Assembly (NCBI GenBank): GCA_963697525.1
Contig: OY969087.1
Span: 7,192,001-7,256,000 of the forward strand
Length of the DNA: 64,000 nucleotides
Direction: 5' to 3'
From: Bradymonas sp963697525
GTDB taxonomy: Bacteria; Myxococcota_A; Bradymonadia; Bradymonadales; Bradymonadaceae
The notes beneath the pieces are model-generated. The model did not search any database, was not told the DNA's origin, and saw nothing but the letters and a program-made list of their open reading frames with translations. Positions 52,015-60,318 of this stretch are shown piece after piece (position 1 is the first letter of the stretch; each line of letters begins with the position of its first letter). Made by a program: the position numbers and the translations under genes.

Positions 52015-52554
52015 AGCTTCATCTCGAAAAAGACAACTCACCACAGAGGTCACAGAGGCCACAGAGGGAAAATCAAACCAGCTTCTCTGTGTCCTCGGTG
52101 CCCTCTGTGGTGAAAAATCTGGTTATCCCTCGACCTGCGCGCCAACGCGCAGCATGGTCTCTTCGTCGAAGGCCGGCGCCAACACCTGCACGACAGCTTC
52201 ATCTCGAAAAAGACAACTCACCACAGAGGTCACAGTGGCCACAGAGGGAAAATCAAACCAGCTTCTCTGTGTCCTCGGTGCCCTCTGTGGTGAAAAATCT
52301 GGTTATCCCTCGACCTGCGCGCCAACGCGCAGCATGGTCTCTTCGTCGAAGGCCGGCGCCAACACCTGCACGACAGCTTCATCTCGAAAAAGACAACTCA
52401 CCACAGAGGTCACAGTGGCCACAGAGGGAAAATCAAACCAGCTTCTCTGTGTCCTCGGTGCCCTCTGTGGTGAAAAATCTGGTTATCCCTCGACCTGCGC
52501 GCCAACGCGCAGCATGGTCTCTTCGTCGAAGGCCGGCGCCAACACCTGCAGGCC
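52015..52554. repeat. 180-bp tandem triplication at the gatA-gatB junction
   Basis: Three units (52015-52194, 52195-52374, 52375-52554), almost identical (one base differs between unit 1 and the others within the palindrome). Each unit contains a CCACAGAGG palindrome and a copy of the last ~24 codons of gatA, including its stop. Only the third unit is continuous with the true gatA. The extra units lengthen the gatA-gatB gap to 468 bases. Confidence 0.95.
52038..52113. repeat. CCACAGAGG palindrome in each 180-bp unit
   Basis: Arms of 29 bases with three mismatches (TCACCACAGAGG to CCTCTGTGGTGA). It recurs at +180 and +360. It is the same family as the palindrome at 40048-40118. Confidence 0.85.
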
Positions 52555-53913
52555 GACCGGAAGTCCGGCGTCGGTCGCGCCGCACGGCACGCTCATGCCG
52601 GGCAGCCCGGCGAGGTTGGCCGAGATCGTAAAGATGTCCTCGAGGTACATCTGCAAGGGGTTGTCGCGCTTTTCGCCCAGATGAAACGCCGGGGTGGGCG
52701 CCACCGGGGCGACCAGCGCGTCGACCTGCTCGAAGACCTCGTCGAAGTCGGCCTTGATCAGCGTTCGCACCTGCTGGGCCTTGCCGTAATACTGGTCGTA
52801 ATAGCCCGCCGACAGCACGTAGGTCCCCAGCATGATGCGCCGTTTGACCTCGTCGCCAAACCCCTGGGCGCGCGTCTTCTGGTACATGTCGACCAGGTCC
52901 TCGCCGTCGGCGCGAAATCCGTAGCGTGTGCCATCGTAGCGCGCCAGGTTGCTCGACGCTTCCGCCGTGGCGATGAGGTAGTAGGTGGCCACGGCATATT
53001 CGGTATGCGGCAGCGACACCTCGACGAGCTCGGCGCCCTTGTCGGCGAGGCCGTCGATGGCCGCGCGCACCCGCTCGGCCACCTGCTCGTCCATGCCCAC
53101 CTCGGCGTCGAAATACTCCTTCGGGATGCCGATCTTCAGCCCCTCGACGCCGGCGCCGACGGCCTCGCGCAAGGCCGGCACCTCGCGCCGGGCGCTGGTG
53201 GCGTCGCGCGCATCGAAGCCGCAGATGACCTCGAGCATGCGCGCGGCGTCGTCGACCGAGCGGGTCATCGGCCCAATCTGGTCGAGGCTGGAGGCGAACG
53301 CGATCAACCCGAAGCGGCTCACCCGCCCGTAGGTCGGCTTGACGCCGACGACCCCGCAGTGGCTCGCCGGCTGGCGGATGCTGCCGCCGGTGTCGCTTCC
53401 CAGCGCCGCCTGGCACAGGTTGGCCGCCACGGCCACCGCCGAGCCGCCCGACGAGCCGCCGGGCACACGCTCGGGGTCGTGGGGGTTTTTCGCCGCGCCG
53501 AAATGCGACGTCTCGTTCGACGAGCCCATCGCGAATTCGTCGAGGTTGGTCTTGCCCACGACGATAGCGCCGGCGGCCTCGAGCTTTTCGACCACGGTCG
53601 CATCATACGGCGAGTCGAACTCGGCGAGCATGCGGCTCGCCGCGGTCGTAGGCCCGCCGCGGACGCAGATATTGTCCTTGATGGCCACGGGCACGCCCGC
53701 CAGCGGGCCCAGATCGTCGCCATTCTGGCGCGCCTGGTCGACCGCGCGCGCCTTCTCGAGCAGCGCGTCGCGCTCGCCGACAGTGATAAACGCGTTGAGA
53801 TCTGCGGCCGCCTCGATGGCGTCGAGCACCTCGCCGACAGCATCCTGCGCGGTGGCCTCGCCGGCCTCATAGGCGGCGAGCAATTCGGAGATGGTCAGTT
53901 CGTTCAAAGACAT
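52483..53913 (-). CDS. gatA: Asp/Glu-tRNA amidotransferase subunit A
   Basis: The amidase that releases ammonia from glutamine for GatB, 476 residues. The amidase signature is complete: the catalytic Lys in VAIKDNI, the cis-Ser in GGSSGGSA and the nucleophile Ser in GSDTGGSIRQPA. The final residues (MLRVGAQVEG) fall inside the third 180-bp repeat unit, so the triplication copied the gene's tail without changing its coding end. gatC is five bases upstream; gatB is separated by the repeats. Confidence 0.97.
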   Translation of the reverse strand: MSLNELTISELLAAYEAGEATAQDAVGEVLDAIEAAADLNAFITVGERDALLEKARAVDQARQNGDDLGPLAGVPVAIKDNICVRGGPTTAASRMLAEFDSPYDATVVEKLEAAGAIVVGKTNLDEFAMGSSNETSHFGAAKNPHDPERVPGGSSGGSAVAVAANLCQAALGSDTGGSIRQPASHCGVVGVKPTYGRVSRFGLIAFASSLDQIGPMTRSVDDAARMLEVICGFDARDATSARREVPALREAVGAGVEGLKIGIPKEYFDAEVGMDEQVAERVRAAIDGLADKGAELVEVSLPHTEYAVATYYLIATAEASSNLARYDGTRYGFRADGEDLVDMYQKTRAQGFGDEVKRRIMLGTYVLSAGYYDQYYGKAQQVRTLIKADFDEVFEQVDALVAPVAPTPAFHLGEKRDNPLQMYLEDIFTISANLAGLPGMSVPCGATDAGLPVGLQVLAPAFDEETMLRVGAQVEG

Positions 53914-53918
53914 ACGCT

Positions 53919-54209
53919 TTAGCCCTCCACGACTTTCGGCACCCGGAATTGCCCGTCTTCGCTGTCGGGCGCGTTGTTCAACACGTCCTCGTGGCTCAAC
54001 CGCTGCTCGACGGCGTCCTCGCGAAGCCGCGACTCCAGCGCCACCGCGTGCGTGGTCGGCTCGACCCCCTCGACGTCCAGCTCGGCGAGCTTGTCGACGT
54101 AGTCGAGAATGGAGCTCAAATCTTCGCGGTAACGCTCGACCTCGTCGTCGCTCAATTCGACGCGCGCCAGACGGGCAATATGCAGGACTTGTTCACGTGA
54201 GATAGCCAT
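53919..54209 (-). CDS. gatC: Asp/Glu-tRNA amidotransferase subunit C
   Basis: A 96-residue subunit that wraps around and stabilises GatA. HIARLARVELSDDEVERY at the start and the middle SSILDYVDKLAELDVEGVEP match the family. It is complete and is the first gene of gatCAB. The gap to gatA is five bases. Confidence 0.95.
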   Translation of the reverse strand: MAISREQVLHIARLARVELSDDEVERYREDLSSILDYVDKLAELDVEGVEPTTHAVALESRLREDAVEQRLSHEDVLNNAPDSEDGQFRVPKVVEG

Positions 54210-54346
54210 ATTGGGGCCTCGGGCTCAGATATCCGATACGCCGTGGTCATACCACCGACCGACCACAAAATCGACCCGGACCTTCCGCACCAAGCAAGGG
54301 CGCCACGCCCCAAGTCCCGCGCCGCAGGCGCCACGCCACGCCGCGC

Positions 54347-56107
54347 CTACTTCTTGCGGAACAGCCGCATAAACGGCTCCAAGCGAAGCTTCGATCTCGC
54401 CGAGCCCCCCACGATATGCCAGCTCAGGGCCCACCAGAACAGCCCCAGGGCGATGATCGCCATGATAATGCCGATGACCAGGGTCACCGACACCCCGTAG
54501 ACCTGGGTGTCGTAGCCGCGAAGCACCAGCGCCGAGGCCACCGCCAGGCCGGCGGCGATGATCCCCAAAAAGATGCGCGTACCCAGGGTGTTGAGGAAGG
54601 TGCCGATCTCGTCGATGGACTCGTTTTTGATGGTGATGGTGAGGTTGCCGCCCTCCAGATCCATCAAGATCTGGTCCATCTGCTGGGGGATCTGCTGGAC
54701 GAAGCCCGAAAACCCCATCGCCGAGTTCATCATGCCCTGCAGCACCTTGCGCGCCGAGAAACGCCGCGCGGCGAGCTGCTTGGCGTAGGGCATCCCCTTT
54801 TTCATGATGTCCAGGTCGGGGACGAGCTCGCGCATGATCCCCTCGATGGTCATCGCCGCCTTGGTCAACACCGCGTAGTTGGTGTTGATGCGGATGCGGT
54901 GTTTCTGGGCGGCGTTCATCGTCTCCTGGACGAACTCGCCGACCTCGATGTCGCCCAGATTCATCGCCAGGTACTTGTCGCGAATGCGGGTGATGTCGGC
55001 CTTGAACTCGCGCAGGTTGACCCGTCCGATGGGATAGCCCATGCGCAGCAGCGTGCGCGAGACGCCGTCGACGTCGCCGGTGAGCGTGGTCAAGATCAGG
55101 TCGATGAGGTCGTCCTGCTGGCTCTCGCTGAGCCGGCCCACCAGCCCGAAGTCGATGAACACCAGGGTGTCGTCGTCGCGCACCATGATGTTGCCCGGGT
55201 GGGGATCGCCGTGGAAAAACCCGTCGTACAACACCATCTTGACCATCGAGTCGAGCAGCGTGTCCAGCACGCGCTCGGCGCGCTCGGAGCCACTCTCGAT
55301 GCTGGAGAGTTTGTCGGCGTCGATAAACTCCATGGTCAGGATTTCGGAGGTGGTGCACTCGTGCATCACCTCGGGCACCGCCACCTTGTCGACGTCGGAG
55401 AAGTTCTCGCCGAATTCCTCAATATTTTGAGCTTCTTGGAGGAAATCGAGCTCGTTCAAAATGGCGCGCTCGAACTCACGCACGATCGCCGTGGGCGTGT
55501 ACAGCTCGACCTCCTGGATGGTCGCCTCCAGGAAGCGCGCCAGGTAGTACAGGATGTCGAGGTCGCTGCGGATCTTGGCCTGAATATCGGGCCGCTGGAC
55601 CTTGACGACGACGTCGGTGCCGTCTTTGAGCTTGGCGCGGTGCGCCTGGCCGATGCTGGCGGCAGCCAACGGCTTTTCTTGGAACTCGGCGAAGAGCTCG
55701 TCGAGGGTGCCGTCGAGGTTGGACTCGACCTGCTCGCGCACCTCCTCGAAGCCCAGCGGCGGCACCCGATCCTGCAGGTGTTTGAGCTCCTCGATGAACT
55801 CGGGCGGCAGGATGTCCGGGCGCGTCGACAACACCTGGCCGAGCTTGACGAAGGTCGGCCCCAGGTCTTCGAGCACGTTGCGAAAGCGCACCGCCGCCTC
55901 GCTGTGGTCCTCGCCGAGCAGCGCCTCGTCCTGGCCCTCGAACTCGGCGACCGCCCCATCAGAGTCGCGCACGAAGCGGCCCAGCCCGGCGCGGCGCGCC
56001 ACTGCCGAGAAGCCGTGACGCGACAGCACGCCGCTGATCTGGCGCAATCGCCGAATATCCTGGACGGCCGTTTTGACTGGAGAAACCATAAGTGTCGTCG
56101 CCTGCAT
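54347..56107 (-). CDS. ABC1/UbiB (AarF) family kinase-like protein
   Basis: A 586-residue atypical kinase. It has the family's KxGQ motif (FVKLGQVLSTRPDIL), the Ala-rich loop AAASIGQAH, an ATP-site Lys in VVVKVQRP, the catalytic HGDPHPGNI and the DFG-type IDFGLVGRL. Two C-terminal transmembrane helices (about 515-560) anchor it to the membrane. UbiB-like proteins support quinone synthesis or lipid transport, so respiratory quinone maintenance is plausible here. A second Met (residue 7) is an alternative start. GCGCCGCAGGCGCC repeat motifs lie just past its stop. Confidence 0.9.
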   Translation of the reverse strand: MQATTLMVSPVKTAVQDIRRLRQISGVLSRHGFSAVARRAGLGRFVRDSDGAVAEFEGQDEALLGEDHSEAAVRFRNVLEDLGPTFVKLGQVLSTRPDILPPEFIEELKHLQDRVPPLGFEEVREQVESNLDGTLDELFAEFQEKPLAAASIGQAHRAKLKDGTDVVVKVQRPDIQAKIRSDLDILYYLARFLEATIQEVELYTPTAIVREFERAILNELDFLQEAQNIEEFGENFSDVDKVAVPEVMHECTTSEILTMEFIDADKLSSIESGSERAERVLDTLLDSMVKMVLYDGFFHGDPHPGNIMVRDDDTLVFIDFGLVGRLSESQQDDLIDLILTTLTGDVDGVSRTLLRMGYPIGRVNLREFKADITRIRDKYLAMNLGDIEVGEFVQETMNAAQKHRIRINTNYAVLTKAAMTIEGIMRELVPDLDIMKKGMPYAKQLAARRFSARKVLQGMMNSAMGFSGFVQQIPQQMDQILMDLEGGNLTITIKNESIDEIGTFLNTLGTRIFLGIIAAGLAVASALVLRGYDTQVYGVSVTLVIGIIMAIIALGLFWWALSWHIVGGSARSKLRLEPFMRLFRKK

Positions 56108-56199
56108 ACATCGCGAGCGCCCGGGGCGGGCACCCTCACATTGACCAATAACACGCCAGCCAGAAGATCGTTCCGCACGGTAGCATGTGGGGACGTGGG

Positions 56200-56380
56200 C
56201 GCAAAGATTGTGGCGCCTTCGGCGCGGCTTGGGGCCTTCGGGCGCGGGGCGTGGGGCGTGGCGCCTGCGGCGTGGGGCGTGGCGCCTGCGGCGTGGCTTG
56301 GGGCCTTCGGCCCGAGGCTTGGGGCGTGGGGCGTGGCGCCTGCGGCGCGGCTTGGGGCCCTGCTTGGAGCGACGGCCTCC
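56200..56380. repeat. GC-rich GGCGTGGCGCCTGCGGC repeats
   Basis: Degenerate units of GGCGCCTGCGGCG and CTTGGGGCCTTCGG cover most of the gap between the kinase and the DUF1707 protein. Related motifs lie at 54298-54350 and inside the coding region at 5918-5955. Confidence 0.8.
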
Positions 56381-56395
56381 GTGCCGTCGTGGGGC

Positions 56396-57052
56396 CTATT
56401 TCAGCAGGCCGGCGACTTGTCGTTTGGACTTGGCCGATCGGACGTGGACACCGCCGAAGAGCACGGTGCCCTCGAGGCGGATCGTGTGGCGAGTGGGGAC
56501 GGAGGCGTCGGCGCCTTGTTGTTTGCCACGTCCGCAGGTGGACACGCCGCCGAAGATGGCGCTGGCGTGGTTGTCGACGCGCATGCCCGGGGCGAGTTGG
56601 ATGTCGACGCCGCCAAAGAGCACGCTCAGGCGAATGACGGTGGTGCCGCCATCGGGAAGCTCGGCGTCGCGAAAGTCCAGTGTGATGCCGCCGAAGACAT
56701 TCTGGACCTCGAGGACGCGGGGGACCACCCAGTGGCCGGCGCGCTCCGAGCCGCCAAAAATCGCGCGCAGCGTCTCGTGGTCTTTGCCGGCGGTGAGGGC
56801 CTGGTCGACGGGCGCGCTCTGCGACGTGGGCTCTGCCGAGGCCAGCACGCTCGCCTGCCCGGGCAAATCGTCGACCAGCACCTGTAGGGCCTGCGACGTC
56901 TCGGCAGCGTTGGCGAGTTCGAGGCGCTCGTCGAGCTCCTCGTCGGTGACATAGCCGGCCACGTAGGCCTGCTGGAGCGCTTTCTCGGTGCGCTCGCGCT
57001 GTTGGTCCAGGTGGTATCGTAATGGACGCGGTGCCTGCACTTTTTGACTCAT
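56396..57052 (-). CDS. DUF1707 / LiaF-like C-terminal domain protein
   Basis: A 218-residue protein. An N-terminal DUF1707-type helical region (about residues 12-65: REXXXXAL, then GYVTDEELDERLELA and DDLP) is followed by a C-terminal region of stacked strands. There the motif FGG recurs five times (AIFGG, VFGG, VLFGG, AIFGG, VLFGG), as in the LiaF/VraT-type beta-helix domain. In Firmicutes such domains sense cell-envelope stress, but here there is no membrane helix. The start MSQKVQ is used. No neighbouring two-component genes are present. Confidence 0.75.
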   Translation of the reverse strand: MSQKVQAPRPLRYHLDQQRERTEKALQQAYVAGYVTDEELDERLELANAAETSQALQVLVDDLPGQASVLASAEPTSQSAPVDQALTAGKDHETLRAIFGGSERAGHWVVPRVLEVQNVFGGITLDFRDAELPDGGTTVIRLSVLFGGVDIQLAPGMRVDNHASAIFGGVSTCGRGKQQGADASVPTRHTIRLEGTVLFGGVHVRSAKSKRQVAGLLK

Positions 57053-57145
57053 AACAGTCGTCTCCCGAGCACTCCGCCGGCTCGCCTCTCGCCTATCATA
57101 CACTCAGGCCCCCATGGAATACCAAACACCGGCGACGGTGATGTA

Positions 57146-57222
57146 ACCCCTGCCCCTCCCGGCCCCCTCGACCCCTGCCCCTCCTGCACCCCTGGACTCC
57201 TGGACCCCTCGACCCCCGCCTA
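57146..57222 (+). repeat. Degenerate CCCCTGG/CCCCTCG repeat
   Basis: Pyrimidine-rich degenerate copies of the octamer unit seen at 43502, in the gap before the plus-strand GNAT-like gene. Confidence 0.6.
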
Positions 57223-57313
57223 TAGTTGACAATCAATCCCCCCCGACTGAAAATGACGCACGCATCTGCGCGTAAATGCACTTATCGGATTTTTCGCAGA
57301 ACGAAGCGTTCGT

Positions 57314-58273
57314 ATGAAACTCACGCTGGCACGACCGGAACATGCCGAACACGTCGCCGACTTTTATCAGGCGATCCACGGCCCGGACTTTCCTCACCAG
57401 GAAATGTTTTCGAGCCAGACCGTCGAGCGTCTGCTTCGTGACGGCGAGTTGGCCGTGGTCATCGCCTCGCAGAGCCGGCGAATCATCGGCTGTGGCATTG
57501 GCTTTCCGCAGAGCTGGAACCAATCGTTGGAGATCGGCACGCTGTCGGTCGATAGCGTCCCCCAGCGCGGCGAGGTCGGCAAGGCGCTGTTCGAGGCGCT
57601 GAGGCGGCTGGGCTTCAAGAGCTACGGGCTGGTGTATTTTCGGGCGAGCACCGAGGCGACCTTCAAGCGGGCGCGCAAGATCGGCGCGACCACCTGGGGC
57701 TTTCGCCCGGCGCCGGGCTCACGGGAGTTGGACAACGCCGAGTTGGTGCTCGGCTTCTTCAACCCCGAGTCGAGCACGCCGCGCGTGCATCCTCCGGACA
57801 ACGCCATCACCCGGCTTCCCTTCGCCGCGCGCATCGTCAACGCGCTGCCCAACGCCGACAAGCATATGGCCTATCCGCGCGCCTACCCGGTCGGGGAGCC
57901 GCGGGGCACGGGCATGCCGGTCATCTCCGGGCAGGTGTGGCCGACGTACCACTCCAAGGGCAACTACGTGTCCATCGAGAGCTCGGCGGGGCGCTACCCC
58001 ATCGAGATCATCCGCGAGTTCACCAGCAAGGTGCGCAAAAAAGGCGTCACCGACATCCGGCTGACCCTGCCGGTCAACCACGAGCAGGCGTTCATCGACC
58101 TGCTCGACTTCGGCTTCCAGCCGGTCGCCTACCTTCCCGGCTGGTACCTGCGCGCCTCGCACCGCTTCGACTGCGTCCAGCTCGTCGCCGGCCTTCCCGC
58201 CAAGGTTCGCTCGACGAGCGCCTTCATGGAGCGCGCCGCCGCCAAGATCATGGACGGCATGCGCCTGAGCTGA
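57314..58273 (+). CDS. GNAT-like N-acetyltransferase
   Basis: A 319-residue protein. The first ~135 residues follow the GNAT order: MKLTLARPEHAEHVADFY, a central VIASQSRRIIGCG strand, and then LEIGTLSVDSVPQRGEVGKALFEAL, which contains an RGEVGKA acetyl-CoA loop. The rest (about 140-319) is a second alpha/beta half that looks like a diverged GNAT domain (SIESSAG, then DIRLTLPVNHEQAF and LDFGFQPVAYLP). A two-domain acetyltransferase is therefore likely. The substrate cannot be predicted. The ribosome-binding site is weak. Confidence 0.65.
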   Translation: MKLTLARPEHAEHVADFYQAIHGPDFPHQEMFSSQTVERLLRDGELAVVIASQSRRIIGCGIGFPQSWNQSLEIGTLSVDSVPQRGEVGKALFEALRRLGFKSYGLVYFRASTEATFKRARKIGATTWGFRPAPGSRELDNAELVLGFFNPESSTPRVHPPDNAITRLPFAARIVNALPNADKHMAYPRAYPVGEPRGTGMPVISGQVWPTYHSKGNYVSIESSAGRYPIEIIREFTSKVRKKGVTDIRLTLPVNHEQAFIDLLDFGFQPVAYLPGWYLRASHRFDCVQLVAGLPAKVRSTSAFMERAAAKIMDGMRLS

Positions 58274-58353
58274 GAATCACCGACAAATTGCAATCTCGGC
58301 GCGCCGGCGTCACAATGGTGGTCCTGTAACTGCCGCACTCTGGAGGCCTTCTG

Positions 58354-60294
58354 GTGGATGATCCCGGCATATTGGCGCGCGCCGTGCACACGCTCGGGGC
58401 CGCGGTGTGCCTGTTGACGCTGCTCGCCGGGGCCGGGGGGTGCCGCTTTGGGGCGCTGCCGGCGCCCGGAAGCAGCCGCAACCCCCTGAGCGACGACGCC
58501 GGCCCGGATGTGCCCGCCGCGCACAAGTGTGTGCCGAACACGAGCAGTTGCGAGAATGGCCAGGTCAAGGAATGCAGCGACGACGGCATGACGGTGACCT
58601 ACCGGGACTGCCTCCCCGCCGAGGCCTGCGTGCAGGGCGCTTGCCGCCCCATCCCCAAGGATTGCCAGGCGACCGCCCAGGGCGAACGCGGCGAGTTCAG
58701 CATCTCCGCCTCGCGGCTGGTCTTCGAGACCCGCGACGACCTCAAGTCGAGCTCCGATTCGCTGGACATCACCAACTGCAGCGACGCGCCCATCACCATC
58801 AAATCGCTGACCATCCAGCAGGCCAACTCACGCGGTCAAAGCGACACCCTTCCGGCGATGTTCGAGCTGGAGAAGCCCTCTCCCATTCTGTTGACGATCC
58901 CGCCGGGCGGCGTGCAGTCGGTGGGTGTTCGCTATCAGCCCCAATTCGCCTTCTCGCGCGAAGCGGCGAAGCTTCAGGTCGGACTTATCGCCTCTCATTA
59001 CCGTCGCTTCGACGTCGCCCTGGTGCCCAAGACCTATTGTGTGACGGTGACCCCCAGCCTGGATCTGGGGCTGGTCGAAGACAACGCGGCGCGCTGGATC
59101 GTGGTGCAGAACTGCGGCACCGAGCCGGTCACCCTTGAAAATATTCACGCCGAGCCGGCGCAACCCCAGGCCACGCAGCACGCCGAATTCGATCTGAGCG
59201 TGCCCCACCCGCTGCCAGTCCTCGCGCCCAGCGCCCACCTCCGAATTCCGTTCGAGGTACACGGGCTGTCTGCGGGTCCGTTCGACCAAAAGGTGCTCGT
59301 CGGCATCGCCGAGGCGCCCAAATTTCCCTCGCCGACCGTCTCCTCGACGATCAGCGGGCGCATCGCCGCCGGCACCTGCCATCGAGGCGTGCTGGCCGCG
59401 CCCACCGTGTGGACGGACCGGCTTGCGCCCATGTCGCAGTGGCGCATTCCCACGATCCAGGTGGGCGAGAAGGTGCATATCCAGCTTCCGCAGGCCGCGG
59501 CCCCCGACGACCAACGCCTGGTCCGGCTGCACGCGCCGGCAGGGAGCCGAAGCGTGCTGAACAACGCCGCGGCGGGGGCGTCGCTCGACGACCTGACGCT
59601 GACGCCCGACGTCGCCGGGCGCTATCGCGTGGAACTCAACGCCATCGACGCCCAGGGCGAGGCCCTGTGCGAGGCGCCCCAGCTCACCCTCGACGCGATG
59701 CCGTCCAACGACCTGTACGTCGATCTGGAGTGGTATACCCACGGTGATGCCATCCCCGACGACGTGGGCTATGGGCGGGGGGCCGACCTCAACCTGCACG
59801 TGGCCGCCACCGAGAAGCTGACCGACCCGCCGCAGTGGGCCGACCCGGTCTTCGATTGCTTTGGCTACGGGGTGATGCCCCTTCCCGAGACCAACAACGA
59901 CGCGCTGCGCTCCAAGCCTTTCGGCTGCCGCAGCCCCGACGGCCAGGAGCACGCCACCATCCGGTCGCTGAGCGTCAGCGGCGCCCACCACGAGATCATC
60001 ACGGTGGACGACGCCGGCGATGACTTTTACCACATCGGGGTGAAAGCCTTCAGCATGTACGACTTTCCCCAGGTCACCGCCCGGCTGACGATCTACGCGC
60101 ACGGCCGCCCCGTCGACCAGATCGTGCTGCCCAGCGATTGGTGGGACGGCGAGTCCGTGCCCGACGATGTCGACAGCCTGTCCACCCGCGAGTTGCACGC
60201 CAACGACGTGTGGATCTACGGAATTTGGGACGCCTCTCGAAATAAGCTATACGTCTACCCGCCGCGATATTATCCATTCTTCCCGCAACCTTGA
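58354..60294 (+). CDS. Large lipoprotein with Ig-like (ASH/choice-of-anchor-type) domains
   Basis: A 646-residue secreted lipoprotein. The GTG start has TGGAGG 7 bases upstream. The signal peptide (LLTLLAGAGGC) carries a lipobox. A small Cys-rich segment (about 58-98) follows. Two immunoglobulin-like domains come next (about 112-225 and 228-330), of the type found in 'choice-of-anchor' proteins (SRLVFET, then ITNCSDAPITIKSLTI and VGVRYQP). The C-terminal ~300 residues are beta-rich with no family match. It lies 24 bases before the FG-GAP lipoprotein gene and probably forms an operon with it. Confidence 0.65.
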   Translation: MDDPGILARAVHTLGAAVCLLTLLAGAGGCRFGALPAPGSSRNPLSDDAGPDVPAAHKCVPNTSSCENGQVKECSDDGMTVTYRDCLPAEACVQGACRPIPKDCQATAQGERGEFSISASRLVFETRDDLKSSSDSLDITNCSDAPITIKSLTIQQANSRGQSDTLPAMFELEKPSPILLTIPPGGVQSVGVRYQPQFAFSREAAKLQVGLIASHYRRFDVALVPKTYCVTVTPSLDLGLVEDNAARWIVVQNCGTEPVTLENIHAEPAQPQATQHAEFDLSVPHPLPVLAPSAHLRIPFEVHGLSAGPFDQKVLVGIAEAPKFPSPTVSSTISGRIAAGTCHRGVLAAPTVWTDRLAPMSQWRIPTIQVGEKVHIQLPQAAAPDDQRLVRLHAPAGSRSVLNNAAAGASLDDLTLTPDVAGRYRVELNAIDAQGEALCEAPQLTLDAMPSNDLYVDLEWYTHGDAIPDDVGYGRGADLNLHVAATEKLTDPPQWADPVFDCFGYGVMPLPETNNDALRSKPFGCRSPDGQEHATIRSLSVSGAHHEIITVDDAGDDFYHIGVKAFSMYDFPQVTARLTIYAHGRPVDQIVLPSDWWDGESVPDDVDSLSTRELHANDVWIYGIWDASRNKLYVYPPRYYPFFPQP

Positions 60295-60318
60295 AGCAAT
60301 GGATGTATCGCCCAACTG

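Noticed and set aside
52015..52554. CRISPR-like array at the gat locus
   Set aside because: Units are 180 bp and nearly identical throughout, with no unique spacers; they contain the gatA gene end.
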